The translations under genes and the position numbers were made by a program. Shown here piece after piece: positions 1 through 6,653 of a stretch of 25,130 bases of DNA. The notes beneath the pieces were generated by a model. The model was not told where the DNA came from. It searched no databases and saw only the letters and a list, made by a program, of their open reading frames with translations. Source of the stretch: STF1-138 sp035356975 (GTDB taxonomy: Bacteria > Patescibacteriota > Patescibacteriia > UBA1558 > S5-K13); contig DAORGW010000012.1 of the NCBI GenBank assembly GCA_035356975.1, positions 1 to 25,130 on the forward strand, in the 5' to 3' direction. Positions within the stretch are counted from its first letter, which is position 1. Every line of letters begins with the position of its first letter.

Positions 1-75
1 GCCGAGGTAGCTCAGCGGTAGAGCGAAGGACTGAAAATCCTTGCGTCGGCAGTTCAACTCTGCCCCTCGGCACCA
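1..75 (+). tRNA. tRNA-Phe (anticodon GAA)
   Basis: Cloverleaf can be folded by hand. The acceptor stem pairs GCCGAGG (1-7) with CCTCGGC (65-71), followed by discriminator A and an encoded CCA (73-75). The D arm contains AGCTCAGCGGTAGAGC, the anticodon loop is CTGAAAA giving GAA, and the T loop is TTCAACT. The gene begins at the very first base of the window, so its promoter is not visible. It lies 22 bases before tRNA-Pro and the two are probably co-transcribed. Confidence 0.97.
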
Positions 76-97
76 AATTCATAATTTGATAATTAAA

Positions 98-174
98 CGG
101 GGTGTGGCGCAGTTGGCTAGCGCGCGTGCTTTGGGAGCATGAGGTCGCAGGTTCGAACCCTGTCACCCCGACCA
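98..174 (+). tRNA. tRNA-Pro (anticodon TGG)
   Basis: The acceptor stem pairs CGGGGTG (98-104) with CACCCCG (164-170), followed by A and an encoded CCA (172-174). The anticodon stem CGTGC/GCATG encloses TTTGGGA, giving anticodon UGG. The T arm has the standard GTTCGAA. A factor-independent terminator follows six bases downstream, and a decayed copy of its 3' part lies about 109 bases further on. Confidence 0.97.
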
Positions 175-179
175 CTAGG

Positions 180-210
180 AATAACTAATTGACTTAGTTA
201 TTTTTATTTT
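180..210 (+). terminator. Terminator of the tRNA-Phe/Pro unit
   Basis: Nine-base stem AATAACTAA (180-188) / TTAGTTATT (194-202) with loop TTGAC, running into a T-rich tract. It is placed six bases after the CCA of tRNA-Pro, where a tRNA terminator is expected. Confidence 0.8.
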
Positions 211-247
211 TCACAAAGCATAACTAGCACACGTCCCCTAGTGCGAG

Positions 248-286
248 ATGAGGTCGTCCCGCAAAGCGGGATCACCCCGACCACTA
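248..286 (+). pseudogene. Decayed tRNA-Pro 3' fragment
   Basis: Two blocks identical to tRNA-Pro recur here at the same mutual spacing: nine bases from ATGAGGTCG (139-147 in the gene, 248-256 here) and fifteen bases ending in CCCCGACCACTA (163-177 in the gene, 272-286 here). The offset is 109 bases for both. The T arm between them has been replaced by a different hairpin of the same length (TCCC/GGGA around GCAAAGC). The acceptor 5' half and anticodon stem are absent, so it cannot fold as a tRNA. It may be a remnant of tandem duplication or a tRNA-targeted integration scar. Confidence 0.7.
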
Positions 287-314
287 AAAACAGATTGATT
301 CTGTTTTTTATTTT
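286..314 (+). terminator. Terminator after the tRNA-Pro fragment
   Basis: Stem AAAAACAGA (286-294) / TCTGTTTTT (300-308) with loop TTGAT, continuing into T-rich sequence. Its nine-base stem and TTGAY loop mirror the terminator at 180-210, suggesting that the tRNA end and its terminator were duplicated together. Confidence 0.75.
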
Positions 315-369
315 AATCAAAAAATGATAAAATTAAATTAATAATAGCTACAAATAAGTTTAAAAATAT

Positions 370-3300
370 ATGAAAGAAAAATTTTCTAGTATAAATGATT
401 TAATAAAAAATCAAAGCCTAAGGGAAATGCATCAAGAAATTTATGACTATCTTAGTGGATATACAGACAAAGAATATATCTCCAAAGAACTAAAAGAATC
501 TTTTAGTATTACAGAAACAGAAAATCCGCTCCGAAGAGAGGATATTGAACTAAGTGTTGAAAAATTTATTAATGATAATTTAGAAAAATTACTCCCAATA
601 ATGGTCAGTAGAAATTGTAATGATGAAGAAATAATAAGGTTACTGGGCATTACAAACGAGCAAATAGGATTAATTGGCGCGGATTATTATATTAAGAAAA
701 TAAATGGCCAACAAAAAATTACAAAAAAATATGCATACGGAGATGATTATTATGAGGCGGATGATATAACCCCAGCCGATTTAATAGCATTAAACTACGC
801 AAAAGAACAAATAAGAATGGATTCTTCAAGAGACATTGGTAAAACAAATGAAATAATTCCACACAGATACTATTTAAAATCAATAAACAGATATCTCTGT
901 TCAAATGACTTTGGAATGAGATACTGGAACGAAGAAGAGCAGAAGATGACAAACGGTGATGTAACCAACGCATGTGATTATATATACGCTATCCAACTAC
1001 AAATAAAAAGAATTTGCGATAATCTTCATTCAGCAACACAACAATATCAAAAAGATAATGAAACCGAATATGATTTAGCATCTATATTAAAAAATATACT
1101 AGAAAATCCAAAGGATAAAGAATTGATTCTGTCTGCAAGTCCTATTAAAAAAATGCTTGCATATACTAAATTCCACGCCAACCAAATAGCCGATCAATAT
1201 GGAATTATCAGCAAAGACCCCATTTCTGATTATAATAATTTTGAAAAAAACTTTAATAAATTACAAAAAATACTAATTACTCCTTCAACAAAAAAAGACG
1301 GATGTAATTTACAATATTTAAACTGCGTTTTTTATAAAAAACCAATACTTTTAGACGCTTATAATAATGAAAAATCAATCACACAAAATATTAAATCTAT
1401 TCTACAAACATTTATAATGGAAAGATCATTAAATTCTGAAAATGACGAATTTCAAACATTTTTTAATTCGCATACTTGTGGCAGGGGCCCAGGATCTCCT
1501 TATTTCTATTCAAACAATGAATTATATAAATTAATTAAAAAAATTGGACTCAAAAAAGCACAAGAAATATTAGAAACAGACGATCGAAGAATTCATGAAC
1601 AATTGAATGGATTAAATATTCTAACTGATATTGGCTACAACGTTGATTCGCTAGACAACGAACAACTAAAAAAACAAATATTTGAGGCAAATAAACTAAA
1701 TAGTTCCAATATTTGGTCATATTTTGAAAAAAAATACAGAGAAGAAATTAAAAATAAAACAATAGATATCTACGGCAATGAAAAATATCTTTTTCAAAAT
1801 GAGTGGATGAGCATACTTGGCAAAAGAAAAATGAGAGATTTATATAGTGAAGGCAAAAGAATGTATTGGCTTGCGAACAAAGTGTGGTCTGCAGATAGAA
1901 CAAAATATGCGGATGAAAAATTCTATAACAGAGCTGATTATATAGATTGGGAAAAATATGACACAACAAAGATAAATATAAAAGAAGAAGAACTCAACAG
2001 ACAATTACAAAAAAATATTGAAATAATTGCATCTTTGCTATCAAATACTCATCATGATGAATTTAGGAACAAAATAAATCATGGGGATATAAACCTCGGA
2101 TTAATTATAAATGCATTAGAAAAAAATGAGGATATAAGGGGAGTTGCCGTAGCAGAAAATAAACAAAGGTATTTAGAGGGGGTAATAAATGGGGAAAATA
2201 AAAATGATTTAGAGTTCGCCATGCTTGATTGGCCAGATGATTTTAAAAAGCATGTATCAAGAGAAGAAATAGAGCTTTATTATGAATACGCCGAAGACTA
2301 TATAAAATTAGATCCATATGGACTATCAAAATATTTGAGCTGGAGGGCCAGCGAAGATGGTCAATCGTGGAATGAGCTATTCGAAAATGTCCCAAAACAA
2401 AAATCTGATTTAGATTTAAGAATTTGCCTTTCATCTCAAACCAAAGAAATTAGGGATTGGTATAAATCCGGCGCAGAATATATTGGTCAATCTACTATGC
2501 AAAATTACATATTAAGATTCAATACCACGAGAGGATCTGATGGTCACTTTCTAGATTGGCATGATGTACTTTTTTGGATACCAAATATTACGAAGCTAGA
2601 AAAAGATGAGGCTAAGTCAATCATATCTAGTATTGATACAGCAGATGATAATCAAGAATTTATAAAATTTTTACCTCGCTACAATAAAGAAAGAGACTCT
2701 CTGCTGGGAGAACCAATTCAATCACTACGTGAATTAAAAAAAAGAATCATAGCTATTGAATCAAAAATAGATCTTTCTGGCATGCCACAAAAAATTGTTG
2801 ATATAATATCCGCCCCTGGATTTAATTTATCTGAACTGCAATCATTACAACAAACTACAAAATTTAAGGAACTTATAGATGGAAAATTAGACAAAAATCA
2901 ACCATTTAAACCACACAAAAGAATATTTGCTGGCAGACAATTAACATCAGCAATTTCAGAGGCTCTCGGATCTCACAAAAAAAACATAAGAGGAACCGCT
3001 ATAGATCCAAAGGGATTATTTCATGAATTAAATCTACTAATAAAGAACAGAGAGATTGATAATAAAAAAATGACAGTGATGGATCTTATATCAAATGTTC
3101 CCATAGATTTAGAGGAAGAAATTATTTCTATATTAAAAAAGCAAAAAGTTGATATTGGTCCTACTGTTGAGGCACAAGTACATGCAAAATCTGATCCAGA
3201 GGGTTGGGTTTGTGGAAATTATACAGATTGTTGTATGCCATTTGGTGATTACAAAAATAATGATTATATGTTTAATGAATGCACACAATATTTCACAATA

Positions 3301-4158
3301 AAATATAATGGAAGAATAATAGCGCAATCAGTCGTCGTAGATTCTACAGACAAGAGGAATAATGAAGATGTTATTATTTTAGATAATATTGAAGTTGCAA
3401 ATAATTATAAAAATCTCACGCCATTACTATCAAATGCATATCAAACATTTTGGACGGAATACACTAGTCGTCCAGTTAAAATTGGAACTGGATATTCTGA
3501 TTTAATACCGCCAGGGGCAGAATTAGAAATAAATAATTACGCACCTAAACATAATTTGGTCTATTCTGATGCCAGGGGTTCTAGAATATACAATCTACCT
3601 AAAATAATTGGCGTGGAGTCAATTGAAGATATACTTACCTTGTCTAATATAACAATGCGCGATGCAGATTTAATTGCAAAGATGGAGTCTGATATATATC
3701 CAAATGAAATGACACAAGGCAAGACACATATAATTGATATATTAGAAAAACAAAGAGAATTAGAGGTTCCAGGTTCTGCATCAAGTTTTATTATCAGAAA
3801 AGGCAAAGAACCAGCTGGTTATTTATTAGCTTTACCAGAAGAATCAGCAATTAATAGGGGTGAAAAAGTTGCTCATATTTATGACATGGCTGTCTTACCA
3901 AAATTTAGAGGATTAGATATAGTAAAAAAAATAATGGAGAGGGTTCTAGACATTTCATCTTCATATGGAGTAGCAATAGAAGCTGAGGCTCGAGCAAGTA
4001 CATCATACGCCCTATTAATGAACAGAAGGATAAGGGAGTGGTTTGAAAACAAAGGTTTTTATTTAACGAAAAATGAAAAATTAGAAAAATACCTGGGAGG
4101 AGAAGATTTTTATTTTGTTAGATTTGATAATAGACAAAATGTAGAAACAGATCAATAG
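370..4158 (+). CDS. Large unknown protein with CGNYTDCC domain and C-terminal GNAT acetyltransferase
   Basis: A 1262-residue, mostly hydrophilic and charged protein, without a signal peptide or clear membrane segment, so probably cytoplasmic. The first ~900 residues match nothing I recognise. Around residues 945-1030 is a compact motif block, VCGNYTDCCMPFG, then IKYNGRIIAQSVVVD, then VIILDNIEV. I associate this cluster with a poorly characterised domain found in some CPR and plasmid proteins; that link is from memory. The last ~160 residues look like a GNAT N-acetyltransferase: a beta strand with IYDMAVLPKFRG resembling the acetyl-CoA-binding region, then a helix and a late GFYL strand. Start ATG 370 follows the terminator at 286-314 and is preceded by an AT-rich leader. 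It ends at TAG and stands alone between the tRNA cluster and the HU gene. Acetyl transfer to a macromolecule is possible, but the substrate is unknown. Confidence 0.75.
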   Translation: MKEKFSSINDLIKNQSLREMHQEIYDYLSGYTDKEYISKELKESFSITETENPLRREDIELSVEKFINDNLEKLLPIMVSRNCNDEEIIRLLGITNEQIGLIGADYYIKKINGQQKITKKYAYGDDYYEADDITPADLIALNYAKEQIRMDSSRDIGKTNEIIPHRYYLKSINRYLCSNDFGMRYWNEEEQKMTNGDVTNACDYIYAIQLQIKRICDNLHSATQQYQKDNETEYDLASILKNILENPKDKELILSASPIKKMLAYTKFHANQIADQYGIISKDPISDYNNFEKNFNKLQKILITPSTKKDGCNLQYLNCVFYKKPILLDAYNNEKSITQNIKSILQTFIMERSLNSENDEFQTFFNSHTCGRGPGSPYFYSNNELYKLIKKIGLKKAQEILETDDRRIHEQLNGLNILTDIGYNVDSLDNEQLKKQIFEANKLNSSNIWSYFEKKYREEIKNKTIDIYGNEKYLFQNEWMSILGKRKMRDLYSEGKRMYWLANKVWSADRTKYADEKFYNRADYIDWEKYDTTKINIKEEELNRQLQKNIEIIASLLSNTHHDEFRNKINHGDINLGLIINALEKNEDIRGVAVAENKQRYLEGVINGENKNDLEFAMLDWPDDFKKHVSREEIELYYEYAEDYIKLDPYGLSKYLSWRASEDGQSWNELFENVPKQKSDLDLRICLSSQTKEIRDWYKSGAEYIGQSTMQNYILRFNTTRGSDGHFLDWHDVLFWIPNITKLEKDEAKSIISSIDTADDNQEFIKFLPRYNKERDSLLGEPIQSLRELKKRIIAIESKIDLSGMPQKIVDIISAPGFNLSELQSLQQTTKFKELIDGKLDKNQPFKPHKRIFAGRQLTSAISEALGSHKKNIRGTAIDPKGLFHELNLLIKNREIDNKKMTVMDLISNVPIDLEEEIISILKKQKVDIGPTVEAQVHAKSDPEGWVCGNYTDCCMPFGDYKNNDYMFNECTQYFTIKYNGRIIAQSVVVDSTDKRNNEDVIILDNIEVANNYKNLTPLLSNAYQTFWTEYTSRPVKIGTGYSDLIPPGAELEINNYAPKHNLVYSDARGSRIYNLPKIIGVESIEDILTLSNITMRDADLIAKMESDIYPNEMTQGKTHIIDILEKQRELEVPGSASSFIIRKGKEPAGYLLALPEESAINRGEKVAHIYDMAVLPKFRGLDIVKKIMERVLDISSSYGVAIEAEARASTSYALLMNRRIREWFENKGFYLTKNEKLEKYLGGEDFYFVRFDNRQNVETDQ

Positions 4159-4270
4159 AACAAATCATTAATTAGTCTTTATAAATAAAAATCATAAAAT
4201 TTCTTAGAAAATTTTAAAAAATAAGAAGCCACGCTTAACAAAACCAGCTATTTATCATATAATTAGAAAA

Positions 4271-4279
4271 TGGTATAAT
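4271..4279 (+). promoter_or_regulatory. Extended -10 promoter of the HU gene
   Basis: TGG followed by a perfect TATAAT at 4274-4279, an extended -10 arrangement. TTTATC lies 17 bases upstream as a weak -35. It predicts a transcript start near 4286 and a leader of about 40 bases before the ATG at 4327. Confidence 0.65.
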
Positions 4280-4283
4280 AAAA

Positions 4284-4304
4284 TTGCCCATAAAAACAGG
4301 GCAA
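4284..4304 (+). other. Hairpin at the predicted 5' end of the HU message
   Basis: TTGCCC (4284-4289) and GGGCAA (4299-4304) form a six-base stem with a nine-base loop, starting almost exactly at the predicted transcript start. There is no following T tract, so it is not a terminator. It may protect the 5' end of the message or influence initiation. Confidence 0.45.
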
Positions 4305-4326
4305 ACTAATAATTAAATTAAATAAA

Positions 4327-4608
4327 ATGGCAAAAATGACAAAGTCACAACTAATGACAATGCTATCCGAAAAAACAGGTCTATCCAAAAAGGATGTAAC
4401 AAACTTCATGGAAACTCTTGTTGAAGTAGCATACAAAGAAGTAAAAACAGGTGGAGAATTTGTTTTACCAGGATTTGGTAAAATGGTAAAAGCAAAAAGA
4501 AAAGAGAGACAGGGTGTAAACCCAGCAACAGGTGCTAAAATTACAATTCCTGCAAAAACAGTTGTAAAATTTAGACTAGCAAAGGCTGCTAAAGAAGCAG
4601 TATTATAG
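4327..4608 (+). CDS. HU/IHF-family DNA-binding protein
   Basis: A 93-residue protein of normal HU length. The N-terminal helices (TKSQLMTMLSEKTGLSKKDV, about 5-24) are followed by the strand region EFVLPGFGKMVKAKRKERQG. The DNA-intercalating arm with the conserved NPATGAKITIPAK is at about 65-77, and the closing helix FRLAKAAKEAVL ends the protein. HU dimers bend and compact DNA and assist replication and transcription. The gene has its own extended -10 promoter and a strong terminator, so it is monocistronic. The start ATG fits the family, since MTKSQL is the usual beginning and the preceding MAK is a short extension. Confidence 0.95.
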   Translation: MAKMTKSQLMTMLSEKTGLSKKDVTNFMETLVEVAYKEVKTGGEFVLPGFGKMVKAKRKERQGVNPATGAKITIPAKTVVKFRLAKAAKEAVL

Positions 4609-4624
4609 ATCTTTTGAATTTATA

Positions 4625-4659
4625 AAAACAGGCGTTATAGATTTACGCCTGTTTTTTTA
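4625..4659 (+). terminator. Terminator of the HU gene
   Basis: Stem AAAACAGGCG (4625-4634) / CGCCTGTTTT (4646-4655) with an eleven-base loop and a run of T. It lies 17 bases after the HU stop codon. Confidence 0.9.
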
Positions 4660-4670
4660 TACAAAAAAAA

Positions 4671-4679
4671 TGCTATAAT
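4671..4679 (+). promoter_or_regulatory. Extended -10 promoter of the REC regulator
   Basis: TGC followed by a perfect TATAAT at 4674-4679, directly after the HU terminator. It predicts a transcript start about 16 bases before ATG 4703. No clear -35 is visible, and the upstream bases belong to the terminator, so the TGn element probably compensates. Confidence 0.6.
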
Positions 4680-4702
4680 TATATATATAAACTTTTAATT
4701 AT

Positions 4703-5077
4703 ATGAAAAAGAAACAAAAAATTTTAATAGTTGAAGACGACAAATCAATACTCGATGCACTAAAAATAAAACTAGAAAAATCCAACCTACTAGTTTCAAC
4801 AGCAAAAAATGGAAAAATTGGTTTAGATAAAGCACTAAAAGAACATCCAGATTTAGTGCTTACGGACATTATGATGCCTGTTATGGATGGGCTCTCAATG
4901 ATTCAAGAAATTAGAAAAGACACGTGGGGAAAAAACGCTCAAATCATAATACTTTCTGTATTAACAGAAGCAGATAAAGTAGAAAATGCTATGAGAAATG
5001 GCGTATATGATTTCTTAGTAAAATCTGATTGGAAAATTAATGATGTAATAGCGGTTGTAAAAGAAAAACTAAAATAA
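4703..5077 (+). CDS. Single-domain (REC-only) response regulator
   Basis: A 124-residue receiver domain with no output domain. Acidic pocket E11/D12/D13 (IVEDD), phospho-acceptor D55 in LVLTDIMMP, switch Ser in IILSVL and the conserved Lys in FLVKSD are all present. Such proteins relay phosphate or act by protein contact, as CheY-type regulators do. It has its own promoter and converges on the pilus/kinase operon, sharing a terminator with it. No kinase is co-directed with it; the CHASE-PAS kinase at 6654-9305 is the nearest candidate partner, which is inference. Confidence 0.92.
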   Translation: MKKKQKILIVEDDKSILDALKIKLEKSNLLVSTAKNGKIGLDKALKEHPDLVLTDIMMPVMDGLSMIQEIRKDTWGKNAQIIILSVLTEADKVENAMRNGVYDFLVKSDWKINDVIAVVKEKLK

Positions 5078-5090
5078 AAATACACACAAT

Positions 5091-5123
5091 AAAAACAGCA
5101 AAATATGGCTGTTTTTATTTTTT
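5091..5123. terminator. Bidirectional terminator between convergent operons
   Basis: Stem AAAAACAGC (5091-5099) / GCTGTTTTT (5108-5116) with an eight-base loop and T-rich tracts in both readings. It lies 13 bases after the plus-strand regulator and 13 bases after the minus-strand sensor gene, so it can end both transcripts. Confidence 0.85.
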
Positions 5124-5136
5124 TATTATTAAAAAA

Positions 5137-6243
5137 TTATTTTGAAATATTTTTTAATTGTTTTTTTAACTCAAGCATTTTTAGCTCTCTCCCTATCATA
5201 AGAGAATTAATTTTTTGAAGTTCTTCTGTCTGTCTCTTTAGGTCCTCTTCGTCTTTAACTCTTTGAGATATGTCTCTAAAAACATTTATAAAAAATGTAC
5301 TGTTATTAAATTTAACACTGGATATTGAGATTTCTATAATTTTATTGTTGATTTTAAAATCATGAATTTGATTGGTGACTAAATTTTTTTCATCAAAAAT
5401 TACTTGTCTGGGTATTTTTACCAAATCATAAAGATTCCTATTTATTATATTTTTATTACCAAATTTAAATAAAATTTCAGATGCTTTATTATAAAAAACT
5501 ATTTTTTTGTTCTTATCTATCATAACAATAGAATCTGGAATAGAATCTATTACAGTCTGAATTTTTTTTTCATTTTCAAGAATCTGTTCTTGTATTTGTT
5601 TTTTTCTAACAAAGTAAAGATAAATAATAACAAAAATAATATAAAGTAAAAATAAAATTATAAAAAATAGTACCTGATTTTTTAAAACAATTTTTCTATA
5701 AACATTGTAATCAACGTCAACTCCCAAAACACCAACCATAGTATCATCTGACAATAAATTTATTGGCGTAAAATAAGAAATAAAAGTACCGTATTCATCT
5801 GTAAATGGGCCCACTAAATATGATTTCTTATCATTAAAAATTTTATAAATCTCCTCTGGTGGTTCAAAATATTTATCACCTGGTGCACTATATCTTTTAT
5901 TGTTTATTTTAAATGAATCAACTAAAAAAACTATATCATTATCAACTTTTGACATGGCATAAATACAATCTATATACCTATCTTTAAAAGGAACGGAAAG
6001 TTCTAATAGTTGTTCTTTTACTCTTTTATAATCAATTGAACTATCATCTTGGGGATTGAGCGACATACTTTGAATTCTATCTGGATTTATTGCTGCGAGT
6101 GCTATTTGAGTAGTAGATTTTAATTCTTTATTAAAATTATCATTAACAATTTTTTGAACGATAAAAAATCCTATAATTTCTAAAATTATAAATATGACTG
6201 ATAATATCAATATTCTTTTTTTAAAATTTTTAACGTAATCCAT
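5137..6243 (-). CDS. Membrane sensor with Cache-like and PAS domains, no kinase domain
   Basis: A 368-residue protein. Transmembrane segments at about 10-30 and 188-209 enclose an extracytoplasmic domain of about 155 residues resembling a single Cache-type ligand-binding fold (it ends in GVLGVDVDYN before the second membrane segment). A cytoplasmic PAS domain follows (about 228-335, with IDSIPDSIVMIDKNKKIVFYN), and then a charged coiled-coil tail ending LKNISK. The tail contains MIGRELKMLELKK, a stretch usually seen just before a kinase core or a GGDEF domain, but the protein stops there. No H box, ATPase or output domain is present. It is the last gene of the operon, four bases after the REC gene. 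It may signal through dimerisation with the kinase or by presenting its coiled coil to a partner. Confidence 0.85.
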   Translation of the reverse strand: MDYVKNFKKRILILSVIFIILEIIGFFIVQKIVNDNFNKELKSTTQIALAAINPDRIQSMSLNPQDDSSIDYKRVKEQLLELSVPFKDRYIDCIYAMSKVDNDIVFLVDSFKINNKRYSAPGDKYFEPPEEIYKIFNDKKSYLVGPFTDEYGTFISYFTPINLLSDDTMVGVLGVDVDYNVYRKIVLKNQVLFFIILFLLYIIFVIIYLYFVRKKQIQEQILENEKKIQTVIDSIPDSIVMIDKNKKIVFYNKASEILFKFGNKNIINRNLYDLVKIPRQVIFDEKNLVTNQIHDFKINNKIIEISISSVKFNNSTFFINVFRDISQRVKDEEDLKRQTEELQKINSLMIGRELKMLELKKQLKNISK

Positions 6244-6247
6244 TTAT

Positions 6248-6637
6248 TTAAATTGAATTATCAAAATATTTATTAATATCTTTTATAATGTCTTCCAGTC
6301 TCTTTTCTGCTTTTACATAATATTTTACAGCGCCCAACTCTAAATATTTTTCTATCTTATCAGAACTTGCAGTATTTGAAACAACAAAAATTGGTATTTC
6401 TGAATAAGTGGAATTATCTTTTTTACATTCTGTTATAATATCAAGCCCGTCTTTTTTACCCATTAAATAATGATCCAACCATATTACACCAATATTTTTA
6501 TTTTTCTTAAGTGCAGACATTGCCTCTTCATAGGTTCTTGCTCTTGAAACAGTAAATTCATTTTTTTCCAATTTTGTGCTTATTGCATCGAGTAATGATT
6601 TTTCATCTTCTACCACTAGAATATTTTTTTTATTCAT
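6248..6637 (-). CDS. Single-domain (REC-only) response regulator
   Basis: A 129-residue receiver domain. Acidic residues E10/D11/E12 (VVEDE), phospho-acceptor D55 in VIWLDHYLMGKKDG, a hydroxyl position in FVVSNTAS and the conserved Lys in YYVKAEKR are visible. The sequence around the acceptor (WLDHYL with an inserted GKK) is less standard than in the two other receivers of this window. The gene lies 16 bases after the histidine kinase and four bases before the kinase-less sensor, so kinase, receiver and sensor are very probably made together and work in one pathway. No output domain. Confidence 0.9.
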   Translation of the reverse strand: MNKKNILVVEDEKSLLDAISTKLEKNEFTVSRARTYEEAMSALKKNKNIGVIWLDHYLMGKKDGLDIITECKKDNSTYSEIPIFVVSNTASSDKIEKYLELGAVKYYVKAEKRLEDIIKDINKYFDNSI

Positions 6638-6653
6638 AGATTTTTTATATTAA

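Noticed and set aside
4196..4215. Palindrome AAAATTT / AAATTTT after the 1262-residue gene
   Set aside because: It is made only of A and T with a short stem, expected by chance in such sequence, and has no clear T run after it.
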